A stretch of 10,374 bases of DNA, taken from assembly GCA_003575245.1 (NCBI GenBank), contig NMQN01000355.1:1-10374 (forward strand), written 5' to 3'. Source of the DNA: Candidatus Atribacteria bacterium 1244-E10-H5-B2 (GTDB taxonomy: Bacteria; Atribacterota; JS1; SB-45; 34-128). The notes under the pieces are model-generated. The model was given only the letters and a program-made list of their open reading frames with translations, searched no databases and was not told the DNA's origin. Below are positions 1 to 6,114 of this stretch, piece after piece (within the stretch, counting starts at the first letter, position 1; the number at the start of each line of letters is the position of its first letter). The position numbers and the translations under genes are program-made.

Positions 1-1157
1 AATTCTATTAGGTATTTTTCAACTGTTTCCTCGATATCAATCCTATGGGTCTTAGTGGGGATCCAACACTTATGGAAAGCCAAAATAACCTTATCACCCT
101 CCCTATATACCCCGACAACGCTTGAGCTATCGTGAGCGTAACCGATATCGATCCCTACACTCAATCGACCCTGAAAGCCTGGTAAGATAGGTCGCAAGTT
201 ATTATCGATACAAGCGTCCCACATCTCCGGAGATACAAAGGCACTTTCACTTGAAGTCCACCTATTTTCATGGAGCCTGAGATAGGTATTCGGTCTCAAC
301 CGTCCCCTCTGGCTGTCCAGGTATTTTTTAGTTACCCAACTTGCCAGGTTTTTATGAGACCAAATAAAAAACATTGCCTTATCTGTCCTGGCCAATCCCT
401 TTTTATAGAGGTCAAACAGCAGACTTTCCTCATCAAATCCTGCATAGCTGACGACCAAACTTAAAGGATTTTTACGGGTCGGTACTTCGCAAAGTTCGTC
501 CCAAAACTTACGGCTACTGTCTAGTTCCATGGCCCAAATTTCGTCCCAGACCGTTAGTGAAGGATTACTACCTGATGCTGTCCGGTAATTCGGGGCTACA
601 ATCCTACAAACTGTCCCGGTTTTTTTGACCTCGATTACATCCTCATACAATCTAACCTCTTTTAGCTGTTTGGGGTTCATTTGCAGGCTCTTTTTTAGCT
701 TATTGAATATAATCCAGGAAGATTGTTCTTTACTATTTGCAGTCAAAATTATCTCTCCAAAATCGCAATCCTGGAACATAAAATAATTTGCTACCATGCT
801 GGCCATTGTACTTTTAGAATTTTTCTTGGGGAGTCCGATAATCGCTAGGGAAAATTTCCTTAGTCCATCCTCATTAAGACTGAATAAGGGCATGAATATC
901 CTCTTTTTCTGCCAGTCCTCGAGTACCACCGGGGCCTTTGTTTCGATAATATAATACTGATCCTGAAGATATTTCACAATATCATTTTTATAAACAGAGC
1001 CAAAAGGGTTATACTCGGCCTCTTTCTCTGTTTCGATACTTCGTTTATTTTTGCTCTGTTCGCTTCCTTTTATCCCGCCTTCTACTTGCCGGGCTTTCGC
1101 CTCAGGAGTATTGGCCCGAAAACTTTCTTTTGATCTCTTTTTTTTATTTTTAGCCAT
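1..1157 (-). CDS. terL: Phage terminase large subunit, 3' end cut by the window edge
   Basis: This is the ATP-driven motor and nuclease that cuts concatemeric phage DNA and packages it into proheads. I translated the minus strand from ATG at 1157-1155 and found 385 open codons with no stop before the window edge. The ATPase half shows a Walker A variant GLPKKNSKST (residues 108-117), a Walker B-type SLTVWDE with D205/E206, and a coupling-type motif SYAG (237-240). The nuclease half begins with GIDIGYAHDSS, whose D337 and D343 fit the acidic metal ligands of the RNase H fold. The order and spacing fit the Terminase_1 (HK97-type) family. About the last 100-150 residues are probably missing. The start is preceded by a GAGAGGTG ribosome binding site and lies 3 bases after the stop of the 51-residue gene, so the two are probably translationally coupled. 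The first 40 residues are Lys/Arg rich. Confidence 0.93.
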   Translation of the reverse strand, partial: MAKNKKKRSKESFRANTPEAKARQVEGGIKGSEQSKNKRSIETEKEAEYNPFGSVYKNDIVKYLQDQYYIIETKAPVVLEDWQKKRIFMPLFSLNEDGLRKFSLAIIGLPKKNSKSTMASMVANYFMFQDCDFGEIILTANSKEQSSWIIFNKLKKSLQMNPKQLKEVRLYEDVIEVKKTGTVCRIVAPNYRTASGSNPSLTVWDEIWAMELDSSRKFWDELCEVPTRKNPLSLVVSYAGFDEESLLFDLYKKGLARTDKAMFFIWSHKNLASWVTKKYLDSQRGRLRPNTYLRLHENRWTSSESAFVSPEMWDACIDNNLRPILPGFQGRLSVGIDIGYAHDSSSVVGVYREGDKVILAFHKCWIPTKTHRIDIEETVEKYLIE

Positions 1158-1160
1158 ATA

Positions 1161-1316
1161 TTATTCACCTCTCACTTTGAATTTTTTATTCTTTTGCTTC
1201 TTTTTCTTTCTGCCTGATCTTCCGTCATATTCTGCTTTCTTCTTCAGCAGCTTTTCTTCTCTCTTCTCTTTCTCAAAAAAGGCATTTATAACTTTTAAAC
1301 TCTGCCAATCTCCCAT
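1161..1316 (-). CDS. Small basic protein (51 aa) upstream of terminase
   Basis: An ATG at 1316-1314 follows an AAGGAG site at good spacing and opens 51 codons ending in TAA at 1163-1161, 3 bases before terL. The product starts MGDWQSLKVINAFF and is then almost entirely charged, with runs of Lys and Arg through the C-terminal half. It is likely disordered or helical and nucleic-acid binding. I do not recognise a family. Its place directly before terL is where a small terminase subunit often sits, but it is far shorter than known TerS proteins. Coupling to terL suggests a packaging-related role (inference). Confidence 0.7.
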   Translation of the reverse strand: MGDWQSLKVINAFFEKEKREEKLLKKKAEYDGRSGRKKKKQKNKKFKVRGE

Positions 1317-1341
1317 TTCATTCACTCCTTAATGTTAAGTT

Positions 1342-1752
1342 TTATAACTTAGCTTTAAGCAATTCTTTTGCTCTTATTTCTCCCCTATTTGTTAATTTTA
1401 TTATCTTCACTTTAGTTTTTCCCTTCATTGAAAAAACAGTTATTACTCTTTCTCTCGTTGGATCTACTCCACGCTTTAAGCAATCATTTTCAAAATCTTT
1501 TATGCTTTTACCTTTTTTGTTATAAAGTCTAGCCATATCACTTAATTTCATTAGAGATAATCCTGTAATAAATCCTCTCCCAACCAAACTCCAGATTGAC
1601 CGAGATAAAACTACCTCATTAGTTGGTGTTCTCCTCTCAAAAAATCCAGTACGTCTGCCAATTATGTCTCGTCTGGCAATTACTCTGTTTGGTGATTTTA
1701 AGCAAGCCGTCAAGATCCACTTCTGCAATTTAGAAAATCTTTTTTTTGACAC
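1342..1752 (-). CDS. Winged-helix-like basic protein (136 aa)
   Basis: The GTG start at 1752 has an AGGGG site about 6 bases upstream. The product is basic, with an N-terminal segment (residues 5-30, FSKLQKWILTACLKSPNRVI) that looks like the first helices of a winged helix domain. The following segment, roughly 44-65, includes VLSRSIWSLVGRGFITGLS. The C-terminal VKIIKLTNRGEIRAKELL (118-134) resembles the strand-plus-helix end of such folds. That points to a DNA-binding protein. It ends 25 bases before the 51-residue gene and is the first gene of the packaging module, just downstream of a strong terminator. It could be a small-terminase analogue or a late-gene regulator. The fold call is by eye and the function is unknown. 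Confidence 0.7.
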   Translation of the reverse strand: MSKKRFSKLQKWILTACLKSPNRVIARRDIIGRRTGFFERRTPTNEVVLSRSIWSLVGRGFITGLSLMKLSDMARLYNKKGKSIKDFENDCLKRGVDPTRERVITVFSMKGKTKVKIIKLTNRGEIRAKELLKAKL

Positions 1753-1775
1753 TTTAACCCCTTTTCTTTTGTTTT

Positions 1776-1829
1776 AAAAAAAATAGCCGGATCTAAAAGA
1801 GTTAAAAACTCTTATACAAATCCGGCTAT
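1776..1829 (-). terminator. Intrinsic terminator for leftward transcription
   Basis: A 10-bp perfect outer stem (ATAGCCGGAT at 1783-1792 with ATCCGGCTAT at 1820-1829) encloses a 7-bp inner stem (AAGAGTT 1797-1803 with AACTCTT 1807-1813). Read on the minus strand the hairpin is followed at once by eight Ts (1783-1776). It lies between the cargo genes and the packaging genes, so it should stop transcripts from the amidohydrolase side. The packaging genes must then be read from another promoter, from read-through or by antitermination. Confidence 0.85.
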
Positions 1830-2025
1830 CTTGTAGCTCTTATTTATTCAATTTTTAGAAATTGACTTGCCTCCCCCCTATTTTTTTAGTAGGATTTAAA
1901 ATATCACCCCAAAAAAGGAGGCAAATCTACCCTATGGAAAACTTAACAGTAACCATAAAATTAACCAACCTTAAATTAAATATACCAGAAGTAGACTGAA
2001 CCCCTCAGTCTAGACACTTTAAGTC
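1830..2025. other. Intergenic region with two small hairpins, no convincing gene
   Basis: It holds a perfect 7-bp stem with a 4-base loop (TCAATTT at 1848-1854 with AAATTGA at 1859-1865) and an 8-bp stem with a 5-base loop (TAGACTGA 1992-1999 with TCAGTCTA 2005-2012). An 8-bp inverted pair, TTGCCTCC and GGAGGCAA, flanks the tract between about 1867 and 1924. On the plus strand a GGAGG at 1917-1921 lies 12 bases before an ATG (1934) that opens 21 codons (MENLTVTIKLTNLKLNIPEVD, stop 1997-1999). The spacing is long, the orientation opposes every neighbour and no promoter is clear, so I do not call it a gene. Confidence 0.45.
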
Positions 2026-2213
2026 TTAACACACCATGCATTCCCGAGAGCTATTCTTTGCCAGTAGTCTCTCGTATTCCTCAATCTTCTACCGGGAGGC
2101 CTTGTTCTCTTAACTGAGTGTCCGTTTTATCGGGGAAAGACCAGTTTTCTGCTGTTCCCGGTTTGAGATACTCCCTAAAATCTTCTGACATCGCATGAAA
2201 TGTTTTTTGCAAT
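2026..2213 (-). pseudogene. Frameshifted remnant of an unidentified gene
   Basis: Directly after the amidohydrolase stop the minus strand keeps a protein-like reading frame: from an ATG at 2191, MSEDFREYLKPGTAENW and on to REQGLPVED, with TGA at 2083-2081. In a second frame the text continues naturally as IEEYERLLAKNSSRECMVC with TAA at 2028-2026. The two halves join well if about two bases were lost near 2085. The ATG at 2191 has no ribosome binding site. It looks like the 3' end of a gene truncated at its 5' side and then frameshifted. I do not recognise the family. It may mark the edge of an insertion of the cassette. Confidence 0.4.
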
Positions 2214-3410
2214 TTATAGAGGAACTTCTTTTGCCAGCCAGTCAACAGCACCCTGAGCGAGGAGAGTTGTTCCTTTCCAGAAGACATCTTCGTCAACGTC
2301 GAATTTAGAATTGTGATGCGGGGCAACTATACCTTTAGCTTCATTGCCTCCTCCCAGGAAAAAGAAAGTACCAGGTGCTTTTTCCAGGAAATAGGCCATA
2401 TCCTCACCGCCCATAGTGGGTCTGGCGATTTCCACAACATTTTCTTTTCCGACAACTTTTTTTGCAGTTTCCGCAAACCCTTTGGTAAATTCCGCATCAT
2501 TTACGAGAGGGGGGTAACCATAGGTGTATGTAAATTCATAATCCCCCCGCATGCCTTTTGTAACATTGGCAACAATCTCTTCCATACGGCTAGCTATTTT
2601 TTCCCGCACTGCCTGGCTAATTGCCCTGGCTGTCCCTATTATTTCAACGGAATCAGGAATGATATTATAGGATCTGCCACCATTAATTTGGCCTATTGTT
2701 ATTACCGCAGGTTCAGTAGGTTTTATTTCCCGACTGATAATGGTTTGCAGAGCATTAATTATCTCTGCAGAAATGACAATAGGGTCTACCCCTGTATCAG
2801 GCATAGCGCCGTGACAGCCTTTTCCGATTACTTTAATTTCAAACCTGTCAAGGCAGGCCATTAAGTTGCCATAGGCCACACCCACTTCCCCGGTACCGAT
2901 TTCTTTAAAAATGATTCCTATATGCAGACCCAATACTGCATCTACCTTGGGGTTTTCCATAGCACCATCATCAATCATGGGTTTTGCTCCGCCCGGGCCT
3001 TCCTCACCAGCCTGGAAAATGAGTTTAATGTTGCCTTTTAGCTTGTCTTTGTTTTCGTTTAATATTTTTGCAGCTCCCAAAAGCATAGCGGTATGAGCAT
3101 CATGGCCGCAGGCATGCATATTCCCATTTGTGGAAGCAAAGGGAAGCCCTGTCTCTTCCACAATAGCCAGGCCATCCATATCTGCCCTGATAGCAATAGT
3201 TTTACCATCTTCTTTACCTTTAATCAAACCGACAATCCCGGAAACTCCAATATTTTCCTGATACTCGATACCCATTTCTGAAAGTTTTTCAGCAACGTAA
3301 GCAGAGGTCTTGGGCAACTCTAAGCCCACTTCAGGTATTTGATGCAGGTCTCTGCGCCAGGAAATAAGCTGATCCTGCATTTTTTGTGCTGCTTCAACAG
3401 TGTTAAACAA
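2214..3410 (-). CDS. M20D-family amidohydrolase (N-acyl amino acid / hippurate hydrolase type)
   Basis: This is a cytoplasmic metal-dependent hydrolase that cleaves the amide bond of N-acylated or N-aroylated amino acids or related conjugates. The 398 residues match the usual family length. Visible features are RADMDG (75-80), the HACGHDAHT metal motif (99-107, ligands C101 and H103), GEEGPGG (136-141, with the general-base and metal Glu pair), GLHIG with H163, the dimerisation/lid domain from about 185 to 295 including the H200 region, PTMGGEDMAYFL (331-342) and PHHNSKFD (364-371). The start is TTG at 3410, chosen because AAGGAGGG lies 7 bases before it and the family alignment begins there. 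It follows two membrane-protein genes on the same strand, which suggests uptake followed by hydrolysis. The substrate cannot be read from the sequence. Confidence 0.93.
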   Translation of the reverse strand: MFNTVEAAQKMQDQLISWRRDLHQIPEVGLELPKTSAYVAEKLSEMGIEYQENIGVSGIVGLIKGKEDGKTIAIRADMDGLAIVEETGLPFASTNGNMHACGHDAHTAMLLGAAKILNENKDKLKGNIKLIFQAGEEGPGGAKPMIDDGAMENPKVDAVLGLHIGIIFKEIGTGEVGVAYGNLMACLDRFEIKVIGKGCHGAMPDTGVDPIVISAEIINALQTIISREIKPTEPAVITIGQINGGRSYNIIPDSVEIIGTARAISQAVREKIASRMEEIVANVTKGMRGDYEFTYTYGYPPLVNDAEFTKGFAETAKKVVGKENVVEIARPTMGGEDMAYFLEKAPGTFFFLGGGNEAKGIVAPHHNSKFDVDEDVFWKGTTLLAQGAVDWLAKEVPL

Positions 3411-3485
3411 TTTAAAACCCTCCTTTATAATTATAATTAAACTCCTGTTGCTCGTAAAATTTTAACCTGAAAAAAAGTAATGAAG

Positions 3486-3531
3486 TCATTTGGATCTCAA
3501 GACTTTTTAAAATGTCTTGAGATCCAAATGA
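3486..3531 (-). repeat. Perfect 18-bp inverted repeat between membrane protein and amidohydrolase genes
   Basis: TCATTTGGATCTCAAGAC (3486-3503) is perfectly complementary to GTCTTGAGATCCAAATGA (3514-3531), with a 10-base AT-only loop. On the minus strand a run of seven Ts follows only about 10 bases after the stem. It is therefore not a textbook terminator, but it could reduce read-through or stabilise the 3' end of the transporter message, lowering amidohydrolase expression relative to the transporter. A possible separate promoter for the amidohydrolase (TTTACG, 17 bases, TATAAT) lies just downstream, but it would place the start of transcription at the ribosome binding site, so I rate it weak. 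Confidence 0.65.
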
Positions 3532-3545
3532 TAATACCAAAAAAT

Positions 3546-4226
3546 CTATGCTGCAATTTTAGGGTTTTTTGTACTACTATTAAACAAAAGTTTTGCTATC
3601 CCAATAGTTCCAAACACAGATGCAACAATTAACGCCCATACAGGCAGGGAGGTAAAGAGCCTTAAGCCTACCGGGATAATAAATCCTACAACAGCAAGTT
3701 TCGGATATTTAATAGCGAACTGACCAAACACCGCGCCGAAGATAGCCGGAACGGTATATGTTCTAAAGGCGTCAGCGATTATAGGTGGGAAAATCCTAAT
3801 TAAAATGGTCCCGATGAAAGCCGCTAAAGTTACGCCTATAAGATTTGTGATAACTGAGCCGGCGATGCCTAAAGTTGATACGATTTCAGCTTCTTTTGTC
3901 CCGGGCTCGGTATTTGTTACATCAAGAGCCATGGCAGCGCAGGGCAGCCGGAGATTGGAAATGTTCCCCGATAAGAAAGACATATACGTTCCTGCGAGAC
4001 CCAGAACGGCATAATAAGACACTGGTTCGACGATATAAAAGGCTCCGAATAAGAGAGCAATCATCCCCCAGGATTTTAGCATTAAAGATACAGACGGAAT
4101 AATGCCATGAACAAAGTACAGATACAGAACCGGCAGGAAAGAAAGAGCGGAAGCCATGAGTAGCGTAATCATGCCTATCTTCATTACAGGGGCTTTCCAG
4201 TCTTTTTCCATATTAAAATTTGACAT
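3546..4226 (-). CDS. Polytopic membrane protein, probable partner of the DUF5058 protein
   Basis: The 226 residues contain about six hydrophobic segments, near 16-40, 45-66, 70-88, 115-145, 155-172 and 176-212. A conserved-looking loop, NISNLRLPCAAMALDVTN (about 88-105), sits between the third and fourth, and the C-terminus is short and polar. The ATG at 4226 has AGGAGGTGA ideally placed. The gene starts 21 bases after the DUF5058 stop, so the two are co-transcribed. Two small membrane proteins of nearly equal size next to a hydrolase suggest a two-component transporter (inference). I know no characterised homologue and assign no substrate. Confidence 0.85.
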   Translation of the reverse strand: MSNFNMEKDWKAPVMKIGMITLLMASALSFLPVLYLYFVHGIIPSVSLMLKSWGMIALLFGAFYIVEPVSYYAVLGLAGTYMSFLSGNISNLRLPCAAMALDVTNTEPGTKEAEIVSTLGIAGSVITNLIGVTLAAFIGTILIRIFPPIIADAFRTYTVPAIFGAVFGQFAIKYPKLAVVGFIIPVGLRLFTSLPVWALIVASVFGTIGIAKLLFNSSTKNPKIAA

Positions 4227-4247
4227 AATGTCACCTCCTATTTTTTA

Positions 4248-4958
4248 TTAACCTATTATACTAACAAGAACAGCAGCAAACATACCAATTAGCATGGCAA
4301 TCCCCAGAGAATATTCCTTCAGGGCCGGAAGTTTTTTAATGACAAACCTAATTATGACTATCATCGATAAGCCACCCACAACGACAGCCACTAACCTGGA
4401 TCCACCGGATACCACGTCTCCGGAATTAAGATAGCCGAAAACCCCCAGCATGGCTGCACCGCTTAACATTGCCAACCATTTGACGTTCCCGCCGCCGATT
4501 ATATCTCTTAGAGAATCCAGTTTGTGACTGAATAACCCGACTAGGAGCAACCAGCCCACACCGTTAATAGCCATAGTCCACCATGAGGTTGCTAAGGCCA
4601 TCAAATTATAATCCGGGGAACCAAATTGGAACCCCGCAGCTTCTGAACCTACCCTGGCCGCTGTTAACTCAGTGGGTGCAGCACCGATAATTGCTAATCT
4701 CATCCAGCTCATAGGTCCGCCGATAACAGACATCATTCCCACCATAATGATAAAAATAGCGATAGCTGGGCCAATTGCAGTAACCATACCAGTTCTAAAA
4801 GCAATGTTACAAGTTTCCTTTGATAGACCAATTCCGGTGGCAGTGGTACGGGCAAGCTTATAATACATAATAGACTGAACAGCAACCAGGCAAACAAGTA
4901 TTGCAGCAATAATCCAAACACCAAAACTATTTGCAACTCTTAAAACCTCTTCTGACAT
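4248..4958 (-). CDS. DUF5058-family integral membrane protein
   Basis: The family is recognised from ANSFGVWIIAA near the N-terminus and the signature around GGPMSWMRLAIIGAAPTE followed by an Ala/Gly-rich stretch (about residues 80-110). Hydrophobic segments fall near 9-32, 52-80, 118-145, 160-180, 185-207 and 212-236. I place the start at ATG 4958 (236 aa) rather than the in-frame ATG at 4973. The GGAGGTG ribosome binding site lies inside those extra five codons, 6 bases before the 4958 ATG. DUF5058 proteins are uncharacterised membrane proteins mostly of Clostridia. The linkage to a partner membrane protein and an M20D hydrolase points to import of an acylated amino acid or peptide-like compound (inference). 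Confidence 0.88.
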   Translation of the reverse strand: MSEEVLRVANSFGVWIIAAILVCLVAVQSIMYYKLARTTATGIGLSKETCNIAFRTGMVTAIGPAIAIFIIMVGMMSVIGGPMSWMRLAIIGAAPTELTAARVGSEAAGFQFGSPDYNLMALATSWWTMAINGVGWLLLVGLFSHKLDSLRDIIGGGNVKWLAMLSGAAMLGVFGYLNSGDVVSGGSRLVAVVVGGLSMIVIIRFVIKKLPALKEYSLGIAMLIGMFAAVLVSIIG

Positions 4959-5174
4959 AATTAACACCTCCATTTTTTGTTTTTTCAGTACAAAGCATCA
5001 ATCCAATTATTTTTATTATTTTTAATATCACCTCCAATCATTCCTTATTTTGTGCCTTTCAGAAAACTTTGAAACCCTTGTCTTGCAAGGCTTTTAGAGT
5101 ACCTCTATTTTATTCTTCACCTCCTGTCTTTTTCATAATAGTTTTCTATCTTAATTATAATATCTCAAATAGCA
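4959..5174 (-). promoter_or_regulatory. Leader between XRE gene and transporter operon, with orphan ribosome binding sites
   Basis: On the minus strand a TATAAT at 5159-5154 could serve as a -10, but no good -35 is found at 16-18 bases. Two strong Shine-Dalgarno sequences follow, AGGAGGTGA (5125-5117) and GGAGGTGA (5035-5028), neither with a normal start codon nearby. After the second, an unusual ATT would open a 13-residue frame. After the first, the fragment LKALQDKGFKVF is readable behind a stop codon, which looks like decayed coding sequence. Either broken leader peptides or the scar of an insertion would explain this. Regulation by the neighbouring XRE protein is possible, but no clear operator is seen. 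Confidence 0.4.
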
Positions 5175-5429
5175 TTATTTGTCTTTCTTCTCTATCTTTT
5201 CCTCTAACTCCTTCCTTCTTGCTTTATAAAATTGATGCAGTTCCTTATTTAAAGTTTCCGGACTGATGCCCAGAATTTTACTAATCTTTTTAATATGGAT
5301 CTCGGAGGGGGTGAGTCCCCCAGTCTCAAAGTGAGAAATATACATCTGAGAAATTCCTACCATGAGAGCCAGATCCACCTGGGTTAACCCCTTCTTTCCT
5401 CTCCTCTTTTTAATCGGATTGGTTATCAC
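5175..5429 (-). CDS. XRE-family helix-turn-helix regulator (84 aa)
   Basis: A compact DNA-binding protein. Residues about 12-62 form a typical HTH_3 domain, with LTQVDLALMVGISQMYISHFE (15-35) as the helix-turn-helix and KISKILGISPETL closing it. The C-terminal 20 residues are a highly charged helix (KARRKELEEKIEKKDK). The start is GTG at 5429 with AGGAGG about 11 bases upstream; no ATG is available. It is read from the strong promoter at 5615-5642 through a structured leader, and it sits directly upstream of the transporter/hydrolase genes. It could be the local regulator of that cargo or a phage repressor. No divergent cro-like gene is present. Confidence 0.88.
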   Translation of the reverse strand: MITNPIKKRRGKKGLTQVDLALMVGISQMYISHFETGGLTPSEIHIKKISKILGISPETLNKELHQFYKARRKELEEKIEKKDK

Positions 5430-5455
5430 TTTTTCTCTCGCCTCCTAATAAAGAA

Positions 5456-5482
5456 GGCCTGACTTCTGACAGAAGCCAAGCC
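5456..5482. terminator. Terminator-like hairpin in the XRE leader
   Basis: GGCCTGACTTCTG (5456-5468) pairs with CAGAAGCCAAGCC (5470-5482), allowing G-U pairs. The flanking AAGG/CCTT bases extend it. On the minus strand a T-rich stretch (TTCTTTATT) follows, then the XRE ribosome binding site. On the plus strand TTATTGTTTTTT follows. It may end the short leftward RNA from the 5615-5642 promoter, acting as an attenuator for the XRE gene, or work in both directions. Confidence 0.5.
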
Positions 5483-5487
5483 CCTTA

Positions 5488-5515
5488 TTGTTTTTTATCC
5501 TTTATGTGATATAAT
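5488..5515 (+). promoter_or_regulatory. Candidate rightward promoter
   Basis: TTGTTT (5488-5493), a 16-base spacer and TATAAT (5510-5515) make a plausible sigma-A promoter on the plus strand. It opposes all genes around it and would start transcription near 5522, reading into the hairpin-forming segment 5522-5596. Confidence 0.45.
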
Positions 5516-5521
5516 AAATCA

Positions 5522-5608
5522 GGAGCCAAGAGAAAACCATAAGGACTTAGGCTCTGTTTCGGGTCCGCTTATCTCGGTCTAGTGATAATAGCGGGCTCGT
5601 TCCTTCTT
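5522..5608 (+). ncRNA. Candidate small structured RNA, plus strand
   Basis: Downstream of the rightward promoter, two stems can form in plus-strand RNA. GAGCCAAG (5523-5530) pairs with CTTAGGCTC (about 5546-5554) with one bulge. GGGTCCGCTTATC (5561-5573) pairs with the segment 5584-5598 ending GCGGGCTC. The second stem uses G-U pairs that work only on the plus strand, which favours a rightward RNA. A T-rich stretch follows. There is no coding frame with a ribosome binding site. The 3' end and existence of the transcript are unproven. Confidence 0.3.
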
Positions 5609-5614
5609 ATTTTT

Positions 5615-5642
5615 ATTATACTTATTTTTAGAAGGATGTCAA
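5615..5642 (-). promoter_or_regulatory. Consensus sigma-A promoter reading leftward to the XRE gene
   Basis: TTGACA (5642-5637), a 16-base spacer and TATAAT (5620-5615) match the consensus exactly on the minus strand. The -10 is flanked by two copies of AAAAATAAG, and CCTTCT/AGAAGG arms lie on either side. Transcription should start near 5608, giving a leader of about 180 bases before the XRE start. It lies 29 bases past the stop of the 41-residue zinc ribbon gene. It is the strongest promoter seen in the window. Confidence 0.8.
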
Positions 5643-5670
5643 ACCCTTTCTTAACTTCCACCGAGCCACC

Positions 5671-5796
5671 TCACTTCACTCTGCTTTTAGCAGTCTCATT
5701 TGCCGGCACTAACTTGCTACCGCAAACCCTGCAAATCCCTTTTACTCCCCAACCGAAAAAGTGTCTACCGCAATTTTGGCATTTAAATTCTGGCAT
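5671..5796 (-). CDS. 41-residue zinc ribbon protein
   Basis: ATG at 5796-5794 is preceded by AAAGGAG at 6-7 bases and opens 41 codons ending TGA at 5673-5671. The protein has two CxxC knuckles (C6/C9 and C22/C25), with basic and aromatic residues between them and a short polar tail. This is a minimal zinc ribbon, usually a nucleic-acid or protein-binding module. It lies 35 bases after the other zinc ribbon gene in the same direction. Function unknown, but the four cysteines and the ribosome binding site make it a convincing gene. Confidence 0.82.
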   Translation of the reverse strand: MPEFKCQNCGRHFFGWGVKGICRVCGSKLVPANETAKSRVK

Positions 5797-5831
5797 TATT
5801 TTCTCCTTTCATTTAATATGAATACATTTAG

Positions 5832-6014
5832 TTATGTTCTTTTGTTCTTCTCGACAAACCTCTCACATTTCGCAATTATTCTATCCCAATCTTCTGAAAC
5901 CTCTGAAACCTCTCTTATTTTTACTCCCCTGCCTTTACAAATCGGGCATACTGCCGATACTTCTCTGCATCTGAAAATTTCTCCACAACCAAAACATTTA
6001 TATTTAGAATACAT
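5832..6014 (-). CDS. 60-residue zinc ribbon protein
   Basis: ATG at 6014 follows AGGGGG at 8 bases. The protein has CFGC (7-10) and CPIC (23-26) knuckles with an extra Cys at 16, then a charged helical tail (SEVSEDWDRIIAKCERFVEKNK). The fold is probably a rubredoxin-like zinc ribbon with a helical C-terminus. It begins 2 bases after the stop of the 25-residue peptide gene, so it belongs to the same small-gene operon. It is not the same as the 41-residue zinc ribbon, though both may descend from similar phage modules. Confidence 0.85.
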   Translation of the reverse strand: MYSKYKCFGCGEIFRCREVSAVCPICKGRGVKIREVSEVSEDWDRIIAKCERFVEKNKRT

Positions 6015-6016
6015 TT

Positions 6017-6094
6017 CTAAATCCCCCTTATTCTCCTCTTAACCGGAGAATTGATCTTAAGACCCATCAGTCCTAAAAGATATAAAATTACCAT
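6017..6094 (-). CDS. 25-residue hydrophobic peptide
   Basis: ATG at 6094 has AAAGGGG 6-7 bases upstream and opens 25 codons (MVILYLLGLMGLKINSPVKR and five more) with TAG at 6019-6017. The N-terminal half is hydrophobic and the C-terminal half basic, like many tiny phage membrane peptides. It is tightly packed between the 48-residue membrane protein and the zinc ribbon gene. Function unknown. Confidence 0.55.
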   Translation of the reverse strand: MVILYLLGLMGLKINSPVKRRIRGI

Positions 6095-6114
6095 ACCTAA
6101 CCCCTTTCACTTTT

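Noticed and set aside
1051..1332. Plus-strand Phe/Ser-rich frame
   Set aside because: It is the reverse of the Lys-rich starts of the terminase and 51-residue genes, which explains the composition.
2313..2864. Long plus-strand frame (183 codons) opposite the amidohydrolase gene
   Set aside because: It is the antisense shadow of a gene with full M20D motifs; no ribosome binding site and no recognisable domain.
4959..4973. Longer start (ATG 4973) for the DUF5058 protein
   Set aside because: The extra codons contain the ribosome binding site of the ATG at 4958.
5582..5821. Plus-strand frame starting with a hydrophobic segment (MIIAGSFLLIFIILIFRR), possibly a type I toxin
   Set aside because: The GTG start has no ribosome binding site, and most of the frame is antisense to the 41-residue zinc ribbon gene.
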